From positions 124,001 to 188,000 of the forward strand of contig WOUZ01000009.1 of the NCBI GenBank assembly GCA_009773165.1: 64,000 nucleotides of DNA, read 5' to 3'. The stretch's first letter is position 1. Every line of letters begins with the position of its first letter. The position numbers and the translations under genes were made by a program. This DNA is from Bacteroidota bacterium. GTDB taxonomy: Bacteria > Bacteroidota > Bacteroidia > Bacteroidales > F082. Shown piece after piece: positions 1 to 8,228 of the stretch. The notes beneath the pieces are model-generated. The model was not told the origin of the DNA. It did not search any database and saw only the letters and a program-made list of their open reading frames with translations.

Positions 1-2615
1 AAAGAATTAAGTTCTATACTTTGATTATCAACTGTAATCCATGAACTTAAATTGTTTAAAACGGCCGAAACAATTCCAGCGTCACTGCTCCCATTATTGC
101 TTAATTGAATAATAAGCTGAGCGGTTTCTCCTGCATCAAGAAGTCCATTGTTATTTCCTGTTGCATCAATTATTTCATAATTGCCGATAAAAAGTTCAGG
201 TGCAAGTACATTTATTGAAAAGCTGCTGTTCCAACTAGTTGTTCCATTAGTTGTCACAACATTAAATAAAACCATTTGTTGATTTGGAATACCATGTAAA
301 ATAGTCATACCGATTGCATTTTCAACTGTAACTGTATCACCGGCTGGCAATTGAGTAATATTAAAGTTATTATCTAAAAATGTGACCCAAGGGCTATCCG
401 TACTCATTGATATGCTTAAATCTGAAGCAAGTTCCAGTCCTACATTACGCATTGCCACCTGTAATTGAACGGTTTCATTATAATCAGGGAGGTTGTTACC
501 ATTACCACCTGTTAAATCTGTTAGCAAATGATGACAATAGACTACATAAGGCCCGGAAGCAGGAATAAAGGTTATCGGCAAACTTTGTGTCAGGCAATTA
601 TTTCCTGAGACAATGAGCTGTGCTGTTCCAATCTCAGTTAGCGGAATATCAAAAACAAGTTCGGCGACTCCGTTATTATCTGTTAAAGCTCTGGAAATCA
701 ATTCTCCTTCGAATAAGATACTACAAACTGCATTTGGTAAAGCAAAGCCATTCACCGAAACAGTGGCAGAGGTAGAAGTTGAACCAAGCACAAGTTCAGC
801 TGAATAATTCACCTGAGTTTGCATGGGTTCAGCCGACCAAACATGCATTGCCGGGTCACCAAGAATATTCAGGTCGTAGAAATTCCAGCGCAAAGCACCT
901 TCTTCCCATTGACCTGGAGCTGTTACCCAAGGAGATGTCATAATTTTTGATTCTTTTAATGCAGGTCCTAAAGCTGAAATTTTTTCGGTAAAGATCGCAT
1001 CAGTCATTTCCCTGTGAAGATGTGCAGCCGGACCTTCGGTTTGACCTTCATTAAACCAGCCATAACGCGAGTTTCCGATAACAGCAGCTGCGAAATTCTC
1101 AATGTTGACCATTCGCTCAAGGATACAATCATTGTAATCATACGAACCACAATCACAACCGTGCGTATGGAAGATAGAGTAATTGCGTATCACTCCATTT
1201 GTTTGAGCAAAATTTGCATTTGTAATGTCCGAGTTACTCATTTTTGCTACATACGTCTGACTTGCATGACCTACGTGATGCACGAATTGTTTCCCTTGAT
1301 TTATTGCATTTCTTAGATCTGAAGCCGACCAGTTAGCGACTTCATCATACATTTTCTGAATGGTATATAAAGGAGGTATTCCGTTGGTTGTGTAACCATT
1401 ATCACTTCTGTTACCAACAAGTAACTCAAGATAATCACTTCCATAAGTTAAAGGACTGTCATAAAGATGCTCACCAGCAAGTAGTGGTTTGGAGAACTCA
1501 CCTAAAACAGGTTGTGTCTGATATTTAACGCTTTTATTAATCAGGTTAGCTTGTTCAGCGGCATTACTGAAAGGAAGACGGCCAATTCCTATTTCAGGAA
1601 GAAGATCATCCTCCCCTGGTTCGCCCCATTTAGCATCACCATCGGTATTCCAATTTCCGTCAAGGCCGGCATAATAGAGGTCTGCAGGAATTCCATTGTC
1701 GGTATAACCGCTTCCAGACTGGACATAACAATAAAATCCGCGATAAGGAACATATTCGACATCGCCCCCTAGAATAACAGTTTCGATCTGATGCTCTTGG
1801 TAATTTTGAATAATAAAATTTCGAATCTTGGCCTGAAGATCAGCCCCAATACTATTTGCATTAATAAATTCAGTTGTTACAACCTGACTTCTGTCACCTT
1901 TTGCTAGATACATTGCCACAAGTGGATCAAATCCGTTGACAAAGCTTTGTGGGGTGATAATGAGTAGTTCATAATCGCCGGCAGACCGTTTGATTTCAGG
2001 GTATAAATGAAGCATTTCGTCGTTTTGAGCTAAACGTTCAACAGTGCTTAATACTTCAGCTGAAGTTTTCAACATACTCAATGCAATTTGACTTTTTTCA
2101 GATGGAGCAGTATGAACAATGACGGTTATCTTACTGTAATAAAATAACTTACCCTCAGATGGGATATATTCAACAGGAGTAATACTGGAAAAAGCAAAGC
2201 CAAATCCATTTAAAAATTGAGTTGAAAGTTCACCATTAGGGCTTGCCGGATAAGGTTCTGAACTGTTATAAACCTTTTCATTTTTTTGAAAAGTAAGTCG
2301 CTTTTTCTCTGAAAGCGGCTTTGAGTTTTGAGCAGGCATAAGGTTAAATGTGCCCGGGACCAGGGTTTTTCCTTCCCTTATTACTTCGATCGAAGTTGCA
2401 ATTTCACCCGGAGGTAATAGCAAGCTGATCTGGCGATAAGGTAGCATTGGCTCTCCTGCCCTATTTGTTTGCATGGTTTCCTCAAACCCTATGATATCAA
2501 AAACACTACTTTTAGATAACTTAATGTTATCAAAACGGTAGTTTGAAACAATCTCAGTGGCAGAAATCGAAAGACTCATTACTGCCAGCAAAAGAAAAAG
2601 AATAAATTTTTTCAT
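1..2615 (-). CDS. Secreted C25 (gingipain-like) cysteine peptidase, C-terminus beyond window
   Basis: This is an open frame of about 871 codons running off the left edge, starting at the ATG on the minus strand at 2613-2615 with a signal peptide (MKKFILFLFLLAVMSLSISA). The middle holds the peptidase C25 domain. A HHVGHAS motif supplies the likely catalytic His (about H450), and an HTHGCDCG motif about 37 residues later supplies the likely nucleophile (C487 or C489), matching the His-Cys dyad order of gingipains. The region after about residue 600 is beta-rich, with Ig-like and CARDB-type repeats. In this family such proteins are exported by T9SS and carry a C-terminal sorting domain, which would lie outside the window. 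The role is probably extracellular proteolysis. The family call is firm; substrate specificity cannot be read. Confidence 0.85.
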   Translation of the reverse strand, partial: MKKFILFLLLAVMSLSISATEIVSNYRFDNIKLSKSSVFDIIGFEETMQTNRAGEPMLPYRQISLLLPPGEIATSIEVIREGKTLVPGTFNLMPAQNSKPLSEKKRLTFQKNEKVYNSSEPYPASPNGELSTQFLNGFGFAFSSITPVEYIPSEGKLFYYSKITVIVHTAPSEKSQIALSMLKTSAEVLSTVERLAQNDEMLHLYPEIKRSAGDYELLIITPQSFVNGFDPLVAMYLAKGDRSQVVTTEFINANSIGADLQAKIRNFIIQNYQEHQIETVILGGDVEYVPYRGFYCYVQSGSGYTDNGIPADLYYAGLDGNWNTDGDAKWGEPGEDDLLPEIGIGRLPFSNAAEQANLINKSVKYQTQPVLGEFSKPLLAGEHLYDSPLTYGSDYLELLVGNRSDNGYTTNGIPPLYTIQKMYDEVANWSASDLRNAINQGKQFVHHVGHASQTYVAKMSNSDITNANFAQTNGVIRNYSIFHTHGCDCGSYDYNDCILERMVNIENFAAAVIGNSRYGWFNEGQTEGPAAHLHREMTDAIFTEKISALGPALKESKIMTSPWVTAPGQWEEGALRWNFYDLNILGDPAMHVWSAEPMQTQVNYSAELVLGSTSTSATVSVNGFALPNAVCSILFEGELISRALTDNNGVAELVFDIPLTEIGTAQLIVSGNNCLTQSLPITFIPASGPYVVYCHHLLTDLTGGNGNNLPDYNETVQLQVAMRNVGLELASDLSISMSTDSPWVTFLDNNFNITQLPAGDTVTVENAIGMTILHGIPNQQMVLFNVVTTNGTTSWNSSFSINVLAPELFIGNYEIIDATGNNNGLLDAGETAQLIIQLSNNGSSDAGIVSAVLNNLSSWITVDNQSIELNS

Positions 2616-2788
2616 GAATTAAAAATTATGAATGGTTAATAGTGTGATATCTAAAATGTTATATCCTAATTTTTATATTTATTTATCAACCTTAAAGGTT
2701 CCAAAAGTACGTATTTAGAAGCAATAAATGGCTTGAAAATCACAAATTTATATGCTTTTCGTAGCAAAAGTTGCATTGATTTAGAAAT

Positions 2789-4498
2789 CTACGAAGTTCT
2801 TAAAACAGACAGTATGCGATACCAACTTGTCTTGGGGAGTTTTAAAATTTTTAGTCGCTCCATCCATTTGGAATCGTAAAATTTCAAATCTTCAGCATTC
2901 ATTCCTATTTCTTTAATAAAATATTCTATATCAATATGTTGAGTATTATTGAATAGCAAATTCAGTACGACATTAGGAATGAGAAACCGTATCTTTTGTC
3001 GCAGAAATAATTGTTGTATTTTTTGTTTTTCGATTAACGAGGCATTCCAGTTTGGGTTGACAATCGTTTCAAGATTACCGGGATAATTTGCAAACAATTT
3101 TCGGAACGTTCTGCCATAAGCCTTTTCTTTCATTGGCAATTGCATGGCAAGATTAAAAAAATCATTACTATAAAAAGGTGTTGTTGTCCAGGTAAAATAT
3201 CTGTTGCGGTCTTCTCCTTCAAAAAGCCAGTTCATAGCCCTTTCCCTTATCATAAAGTGAATATGCCTATTTTCGAGCGAATCGACATTATAAGCATTTA
3301 ATTGATCTACAATTGATTGGTACAAATCATCTGGCTTAAGAGAAAAGATTTCAGCTGCTTCTTTTATGCTGATATGACTATGCTTTCGCAAAAGATAGTT
3401 AACCAAATGGTGCGTTGAAATAATAGGAACCAATGGACGGAGGTCATCGAGCGTTTTATCGCCTCCATCGCCGGTAATCATCGTATAATCATTCTTTTTA
3501 AAATGATATAAGAAAGGTTGAATAAAAGCCATATCTGCTCCATTCAACCCTTGTTTAATCATAAGAATATGATTGATTTCTTCATAAGAAACTTGAGGCA
3601 GATCAATAACCTGATACTGCTCTTCGATGCCAAGTAACTGTATAACTTTGGCTGCACTGCTTAAATCTTTCGAAGCTGATTGATCAAAATCATTATAAGT
3701 TATAAATGGAACACCTTGATTTTGATTGGATAAAGAAGCAGCAATTAATCTGGAATCCAATCCTCCGCTTAATGAAACAGCGGGTTTATCAAGAACTGAT
3801 AATCGGTTTTTCAACGCTTGATCAAATCGACTGCCTAATTCCGAAATATGGCTTGAACTATCATAAACAGTTATTTGATCAGGTATCCCGAAATAAGATT
3901 TATGCATGATTCGGCCATTTATCAGATCAATTTGGATTTGAGTATGTGGTTTGACACGCTCAATTCGTTCCCAAATAGTCCGCTTTCCTAGTGCGAAGCC
4001 AAACAATAAAGTTTGGGCCTGGCCAATAATGTCCGGGTTGTCAAATGTTCTTAATCGATGTATAAAAGAAATTTCTCTGCTTAAAGCAAGTTTTCGACCT
4101 TCCTTAAGAAGGTAAACTGGTAATCTACCAAAACGATCATTAATAAAAAGAGCCTGTTGTAAATTATTATCAACCAACAATATAACAAATTCGCCATCTT
4201 GTTTTGCGACCCATTTGCTAATTATTTCATCTGAAAATCCTGAAGAAGTGAAGAAATTGAAAAGCACATCATAAAAAGTGTCATCAACTTTTGGGTATAT
4301 CATGCCTTCGAAAAATACCAGCTTATGACCTCTTTTCCAAATCTGTGTAGGATAACCCTTATAGGTATACTCTGCAACAAAATGTCTGTTCTCAACGTTA
4401 GAGTAGGACTTGATTGTGAATCCAGGGAAATTCAGGAACGAAATAGCTTTTTGCAGATCAGACCGGTTAATATTTACAGAAAATAAAAGACCAGGCAT
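2789..4498 (-). CDS. Asparagine synthetase B-like protein without the glutaminase cysteine
   Basis: The 569-residue protein has an N-terminal class II glutamine-amidotransferase-like fold (about 1-190) and a C-terminal ATP-pyrophosphatase domain with the PP-loop SGGLDS at residues 244-249. Active AsnB needs Cys at position 2, whereas this protein begins MPGLLF, so the glutaminase site is probably dead. The synthetase half could use ammonia, or could activate a carboxylate for another amine as beta-lactam-synthetase relatives do. Asparagine-synthase-like proteins often sit in Bacteroidota exopolysaccharide clusters, where they may amidate uronic acids. The divergent neighbours (formyltransferase-like fusion, flippase) fit that setting. 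The acceptor is unknown. The divergent intergenic gap is 134 bp. Confidence 0.8.
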   Translation of the reverse strand: MPGLLFSVNINRSDLQKAISFLNFPGFTIKSYSNVENRHFVAEYTYKGYPTQIWKRGHKLVFFEGMIYPKVDDTFYDVLFNFFTSSGFSDEIISKWVAKQDGEFVILLVDNNLQQALFINDRFGRLPVYLLKEGRKLALSREISFIHRLRTFDNPDIIGQAQTLLFGFALGKRTIWERIERVKPHTQIQIDLINGRIMHKSYFGIPDQITVYDSSSHISELGSRFDQALKNRLSVLDKPAVSLSGGLDSRLIAASLSNQNQGVPFITYNDFDQSASKDLSSAAKVIQLLGIEEQYQVIDLPQVSYEEINHILMIKQGLNGADMAFIQPFLYHFKKNDYTMITGDGGDKTLDDLRPLVPIISTHHLVNYLLRKHSHISIKEAAEIFSLKPDDLYQSIVDQLNAYNVDSLENRHIHFMIRERAMNWLFEGEDRNRYFTWTTTPFYSNDFFNLAMQLPMKEKAYGRTFRKLFANYPGNLETIVNPNWNASLIEKQKIQQLFLRQKIRFLIPNVVLNLLFNNTQHIDIEYFIKEIGMNAEDLKFYDSKWMERLKILKLPKTSWYRILSVLRTS

Positions 4499-4632
4499 AC
4501 AGAGCGGCTTATAATAAAGTTCAAAAAGTAATGTTCAAAAAAATGTTGGATATTTGCGTGTTGAGGTTTCAACCTATCAGCACATAAATACCATTTAAAG
4601 CGACAAAAGTAACAAAAGCTTAGAAGTGAGTC

Positions 4633-6315
4633 ATGTTAAAGAGGTTTGAATTAACATATAGCAACCCAGAAGTAAACCAAGCCTTTAAATTTGGTCTGTT
4701 ATTGAACAGTCCAATCGTGGAGACATGGCAGGCAGAAACAATTCAACTTTTGCTAAAAGAGGGGCATCAGCTTGAAGTTGTTGTTTTGAATAGTGAAGAA
4801 CAAGTTAAAAAAACATTTTTCCAATATATAAAAGACTACCCTTACAACCGGTTCCTTTTTCGAATTTGGAATCGCTTCATTTTCAGGCCAAAATCTAAAA
4901 AGTCAGTTGATATTTCTCACATCATTGAAAACGCCGCAACTCTCAAGGTTATTCCTTTAAAGAAAAGTGTTGCAAGCTATTTCAGCGAGCATGATGTCGA
5001 CGAGGTTAAATCGTACAAACTTGATTTTTTGTTACGTTTCGGGTTTAATATACTGAGAGGAGATATTTTAATTGCTGCTAAATTCGGGGTTTGGTCATTT
5101 CATCATGATGACGAGCAAGAATATCGTGGCAGTCCACCCGGATTTTGGGAGTTTATTCATAATAAACCGCAGAATGGGATTATATTGCAGCGACTTACAG
5201 AAGAATTGGATAAAGGTTACATTCTTAAAAAAGTTTGGTTGCCTGTAATCAACCACTCCTATAAATCACATCTTGATCAATTGTATTTTGAAAGTTGCAT
5301 GATGCCATCGCTTGTTTGCGGGCAACTGAACCAACCTGATTTTGAAGCATTAGCATCAACCTCAAAAGCCAGAATTTACACACCACCAGGCAACCTCAAA
5401 ATGTTTGGTTTTCTATTTTTGTCAATTTACCGACGTTTAGCTTTTCATTTGAATTTTTTGTTTATTCAGGAAGATTGGCATATTGCATTTTCGGAAAGTA
5501 ACAAACCATTTTTCCAATCTAATGATCAGAAATTGAATTGGTTAGAAAGGAAGGAAAAAGCTTCATATCTTGCCGATCCATTTGTTTTTGACCATAAGGC
5601 TGATACGTATCTTTTTGCAGAACACTTTGATTATCAAACTGGAAAAGGTAGTTTAGTAGCCTTTAAAAGTTCTGAAGGTTTTAAAAAGCCACATTCTTTG
5701 CTCAATGAGGAAAAGCATTTTTCTTTTCCTTTTGTATTAAAGCGTAATGAAGAAATCTATTGTATTCCTGAGTGTTACGAATCGAATGCAATCAAATTGT
5801 ACCGTTTCGATTCAACTGAGATGAAACTTGTATTTGTTAAAAATATTCTTGAAGGTTACCAAGCAGTAGATCCGGTTATTTTTAGTATCGAGGACAAATG
5901 GTGGTTGTTTTTTACCATTAAATCGATGCCGAGTGTTCATTTATATGCGTTTTATTCGAACGAACCCTTTGGCAACTATTTACCACACAACAATAATCCT
6001 GTAAAAACAGACATTAGATCTGCCAGAAATGCCGGAACACCTTATTTAGAAAACGGAAAGATTTTCCGACCAGCACAGGATTGTTCTTCTCATTATGGCA
6101 GAGCTGTTAATATTTGTGAGATAACAGCCTTAAGTCCAACTACTTTCAGGGAAAAAGTTGTCGACAGGATTGAACCAATCATTAATGGAAAATACCCGAA
6201 AGGACTTCATACCATCAATCGAACCTCATCAATAACTGTTATCGATGGCAAAAGATTTACCTTTTCTTTATATGGTTTAAGACATCAATTGTTACAAAAA
6301 CTAAAACGCAGGTGA
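4633..6315 (+). CDS. Formyltransferase-like / GINT1-like N-terminal domain fusion protein
   Basis: This is a 560-residue cytosolic protein without a signal peptide. Residues about 110-220 resemble the methionyl-tRNA formyltransferase family, with LLRFGFNILRG followed by a WSFHHDDEQEYRG segment and LQRLTEELDKG. Residues about 275-500 form a five-bladed-propeller-like region (WLERKEKASYLADPFVF, IPECYE, VDPVIF) similar to the N-terminal domain of glucosamine inositolphosphorylceramide transferase 1. The fusion occurs in bacterial glycan clusters, where N-formylation of an amino sugar is plausible. It is translationally coupled to the downstream flippase, because its TGA overlaps the flippase ATG by one base. 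The formyl donor site is degenerate compared with Fmt, so catalysis is inferred and not shown. Confidence 0.7.
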   Translation: MLKRFELTYSNPEVNQAFKFGLLLNSPIVETWQAETIQLLLKEGHQLEVVVLNSEEQVKKTFFQYIKDYPYNRFLFRIWNRFIFRPKSKKSVDISHIIENAATLKVIPLKKSVASYFSEHDVDEVKSYKLDFLLRFGFNILRGDILIAAKFGVWSFHHDDEQEYRGSPPGFWEFIHNKPQNGIILQRLTEELDKGYILKKVWLPVINHSYKSHLDQLYFESCMMPSLVCGQLNQPDFEALASTSKARIYTPPGNLKMFGFLFLSIYRRLAFHLNFLFIQEDWHIAFSESNKPFFQSNDQKLNWLERKEKASYLADPFVFDHKADTYLFAEHFDYQTGKGSLVAFKSSEGFKKPHSLLNEEKHFSFPFVLKRNEEIYCIPECYESNAIKLYRFDSTEMKLVFVKNILEGYQAVDPVIFSIEDKWWLFFTIKSMPSVHLYAFYSNEPFGNYLPHNNNPVKTDIRSARNAGTPYLENGKIFRPAQDCSSHYGRAVNICEITALSPTTFREKVVDRIEPIINGKYPKGLHTINRTSSITVIDGKRFTFSLYGLRHQLLQKLKRR

Positions 6316-7598
6316 TGTTTAAAAAAATACTTGGAACATCAGCTACACGAATTTTGCATGCTTTTGCGAATCTTTTCCTGCTATGGATGGCAACCAATTA
6401 TATGGACAAAGAATCCTGGGGTCTGTCAGGCTTAATCTTGTTGGACATTTCATTGATTTTGCTCTTCGCAGACATGGTTGGCAATGCACTTGTTTTTTAT
6501 AGCTCCAGGCGCAAAATATTCAGTCTTTTGAAATTGTCTGCTACTTGGTTGGTGTTGGTTTTATTCATTACTTCTATACTGTTTTTGTTTCTTAATCTAA
6601 GTCCTAAGATCTTACATACAGTTGTACCTGAAGGATATGCGATTCATATTTTGATTCTTGTTTTATTGAGCAGTCTCAATGGCTTTGCACTTAACATACT
6701 GTTGGGTAAAGAAAAATTAAAAGCATTTAATCTTCTTTTTACACTACAATTTATATTGATGATTACATTTATGGCCATCAATATTTTCTTGCTTAAAATG
6801 TATGATGAACGGGCTTTTGTTTTGGCATTATATGTATCGTATTCAATTCCTGCTATTTTAGGAAACATAATTGTTCTTAACCTCGCAATTTCAGAAAGTA
6901 ATAAAGTATCAAGCTCTCTAAAAGAATTGCTTTCATACGGTATAATGACACAACTTTCAAGCATTACCCATTTGTTAAACAAACGACTAGGATTTTATTT
7001 CATTAAAAATCTATCTGGTCTAGGCGCATTAGGAGTTTACCACTCCGGGGCACAGGTTACCGAAGGACTGCGGTTAATCGGACAAAGTATTGCTCTCGTT
7101 CAGATGTCGGCTATTAGTAACACAGAGGATAAAAATTATGCAAAAGTGTTAACACTTCAATTGCTAAAGGTGTCAGTAATTTTAACATCATTAGGTGTTT
7201 TAATATTATCCCTGTTACCAACTGAGTTTTTCACCTTTGTTTTCGGTAAGGGTTACACTGAAATTAAAACTGTAATAATATTTCTTGGACCAGGTGTTGT
7301 TGCGTTAGCCGGAAATGCAGTTTTCAGTCATTATTTTTCAGGAACAGGAATTCCGAAATACAATTTATATGCATCTCTGGTTGGACTTGCCATTACATTG
7401 CCGACCGTCTATTTTTTAGTTCCTGAATTTGGAATTATTGGAGCTGCTGTCAGTTCCTCCTTAGCCTATTTTGCAGCAGTTATTTACCAGTGGTATATAT
7501 TTAAACGATTAAATAAGCTTACAGTTTTCGATTTGCTTATCACGTCTGCTGATTTCATCCTTTTCAAAAGGCTTTTTATACATTTTACCAAGAGGTAA
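6315..7598 (+). CDS. Polysaccharide / O-antigen flippase (Wzx-like, MOP superfamily)
   Basis: This is a polytopic inner-membrane protein of about 427 residues with roughly 12 hydrophobic segments and no soluble domain. The start is taken as the ATG at 6315, which shares a base with the TGA of the preceding gene; a GTG three bases earlier is possible. The topology and the polar TMs near the N-terminus (ATRILHAFANLFLLW) and centre (LTHLLNKRLGFYFI-like segment) fit Wzx/MATE-type lipid-linked oligosaccharide flippases. With the upstream glycan-modifying fusion it probably exports a modified oligosaccharide unit. No polymerase or ligase gene lies in the window, so this is a partial glycan module. 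Confidence 0.75.
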   Translation: MFKKILGTSATRILHAFANLFLLWMATNYMDKESWGLSGLILLDISLILLFADMVGNALVFYSSRRKIFSLLKLSATWLVLVLFITSILFLFLNLSPKILHTVVPEGYAIHILILVLLSSLNGFALNILLGKEKLKAFNLLFTLQFILMITFMAINIFLLKMYDERAFVLALYVSYSIPAILGNIIVLNLAISESNKVSSSLKELLSYGIMTQLSSITHLLNKRLGFYFIKNLSGLGALGVYHSGAQVTEGLRLIGQSIALVQMSAISNTEDKNYAKVLTLQLLKVSVILTSLGVLILSLLPTEFFTFVFGKGYTEIKTVIIFLGPGVVALAGNAVFSHYFSGTGIPKYNLYASLVGLAITLPTVYFLVPEFGIIGAAVSSSLAYFAAVIYQWYIFKRLNKLTVFDLLITSADFILFKRLFIHFTKR

Positions 7599-7895
7599 AT
7601 CAGAGGCTAATCTCTGAAAATGCCTATTGGAAGTCCTTGAACTAGCTAAAATGAATTAGGCCGAAAGCATCGATATTCAAGCAATTTTCTAGAAAAGTTA
7701 GTTTTGTTGCACAAAAATCATTTTTTCTCTTTCGTTTGCTTAAAATAAAATTCATTTCTCCGAAATTTAAATTTGATTAATAACTATCTGTTTTTATGAT
7801 ATTTAATTGTCAATTTGTAACCCATGACGTAGTCTAATTGAGGTACGTAATGGAACAAAATGTAGGTGAAGTAAAGTTGTTGGAGTAGAAATATG

Positions 7896-7909
7896 TGCAA
7901 ACGTTTGCA
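7896..7909. promoter_or_regulatory. LacI-family operator palindrome TGCAAACGTTTGCA
   Basis: This is a perfect 14-bp inverted repeat with an AAACGTTT core and central CG, the hallmark of LacI/GalR-family operators. It lies about 39 bp upstream of the candidate -7 box at 7948 and about 320 bp upstream of SusC. This placement suits an activator or a repressor acting from upstream. No LacI-family gene is in the window, so the regulator would be encoded elsewhere. Confidence 0.65.
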
Positions 7910-7947
7910 GTATCTCCTAAATTTAACAAAAATTTAAATTTTAAACT

Positions 7948-7955
7948 TATCTTTG
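7948..7955 (+). promoter_or_regulatory. Candidate -7 element (TATCTTTG) for the SusC operon
   Basis: The sequence matches the Bacteroidetes primary sigma -7 consensus TAnnTTTG. No convincing TTG -33 element occurs 19-21 bp upstream, which is common for activator-dependent PUL promoters. It is the best box in the leader, but the call is weak. Confidence 0.35.
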
Positions 7956-8228
7956 AAACTACAATTGATTGAATTGAATAAATAACTAAAACTTAAATTA
8001 TTAAATAAAATTGATGTGATGGTAAGGAATCATTTGTTCGAACTCGTTAAAATGACTTTTTGACATTGAAACCAATGGTAATTCATCAAACCATTCATTA
8101 ATGATCATCGATATTAAATAAATTAAAATCAACAAATTCGCTAACTATGCAAGAAACATGGATTAATCATTTACTTTAATTAAGAAATTATTCTTTTTTT
8201 CAACCACTAAACAAATAAAAAAAATGCT

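Larger units (their letters stand above)
7599..8228. other. Long intergenic leader upstream of the SusC operon
   Basis: No gene is seen in these 630 bases. The region contains a perfect LacI-type palindrome at 7896-7909 and a Bacteroidetes -7 type box TATCTTTG at 7948-7955. From there a leader of about 270 nt, rich in A and T, runs to the SusC start. A weak 6-bp-arm hairpin at about 7600-7617 follows the flippase gene but has no T-run. A two-codon ORF (ATG CTA TGA, 8224-8232) overlaps the SusC start codon. Confidence 0.6.
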
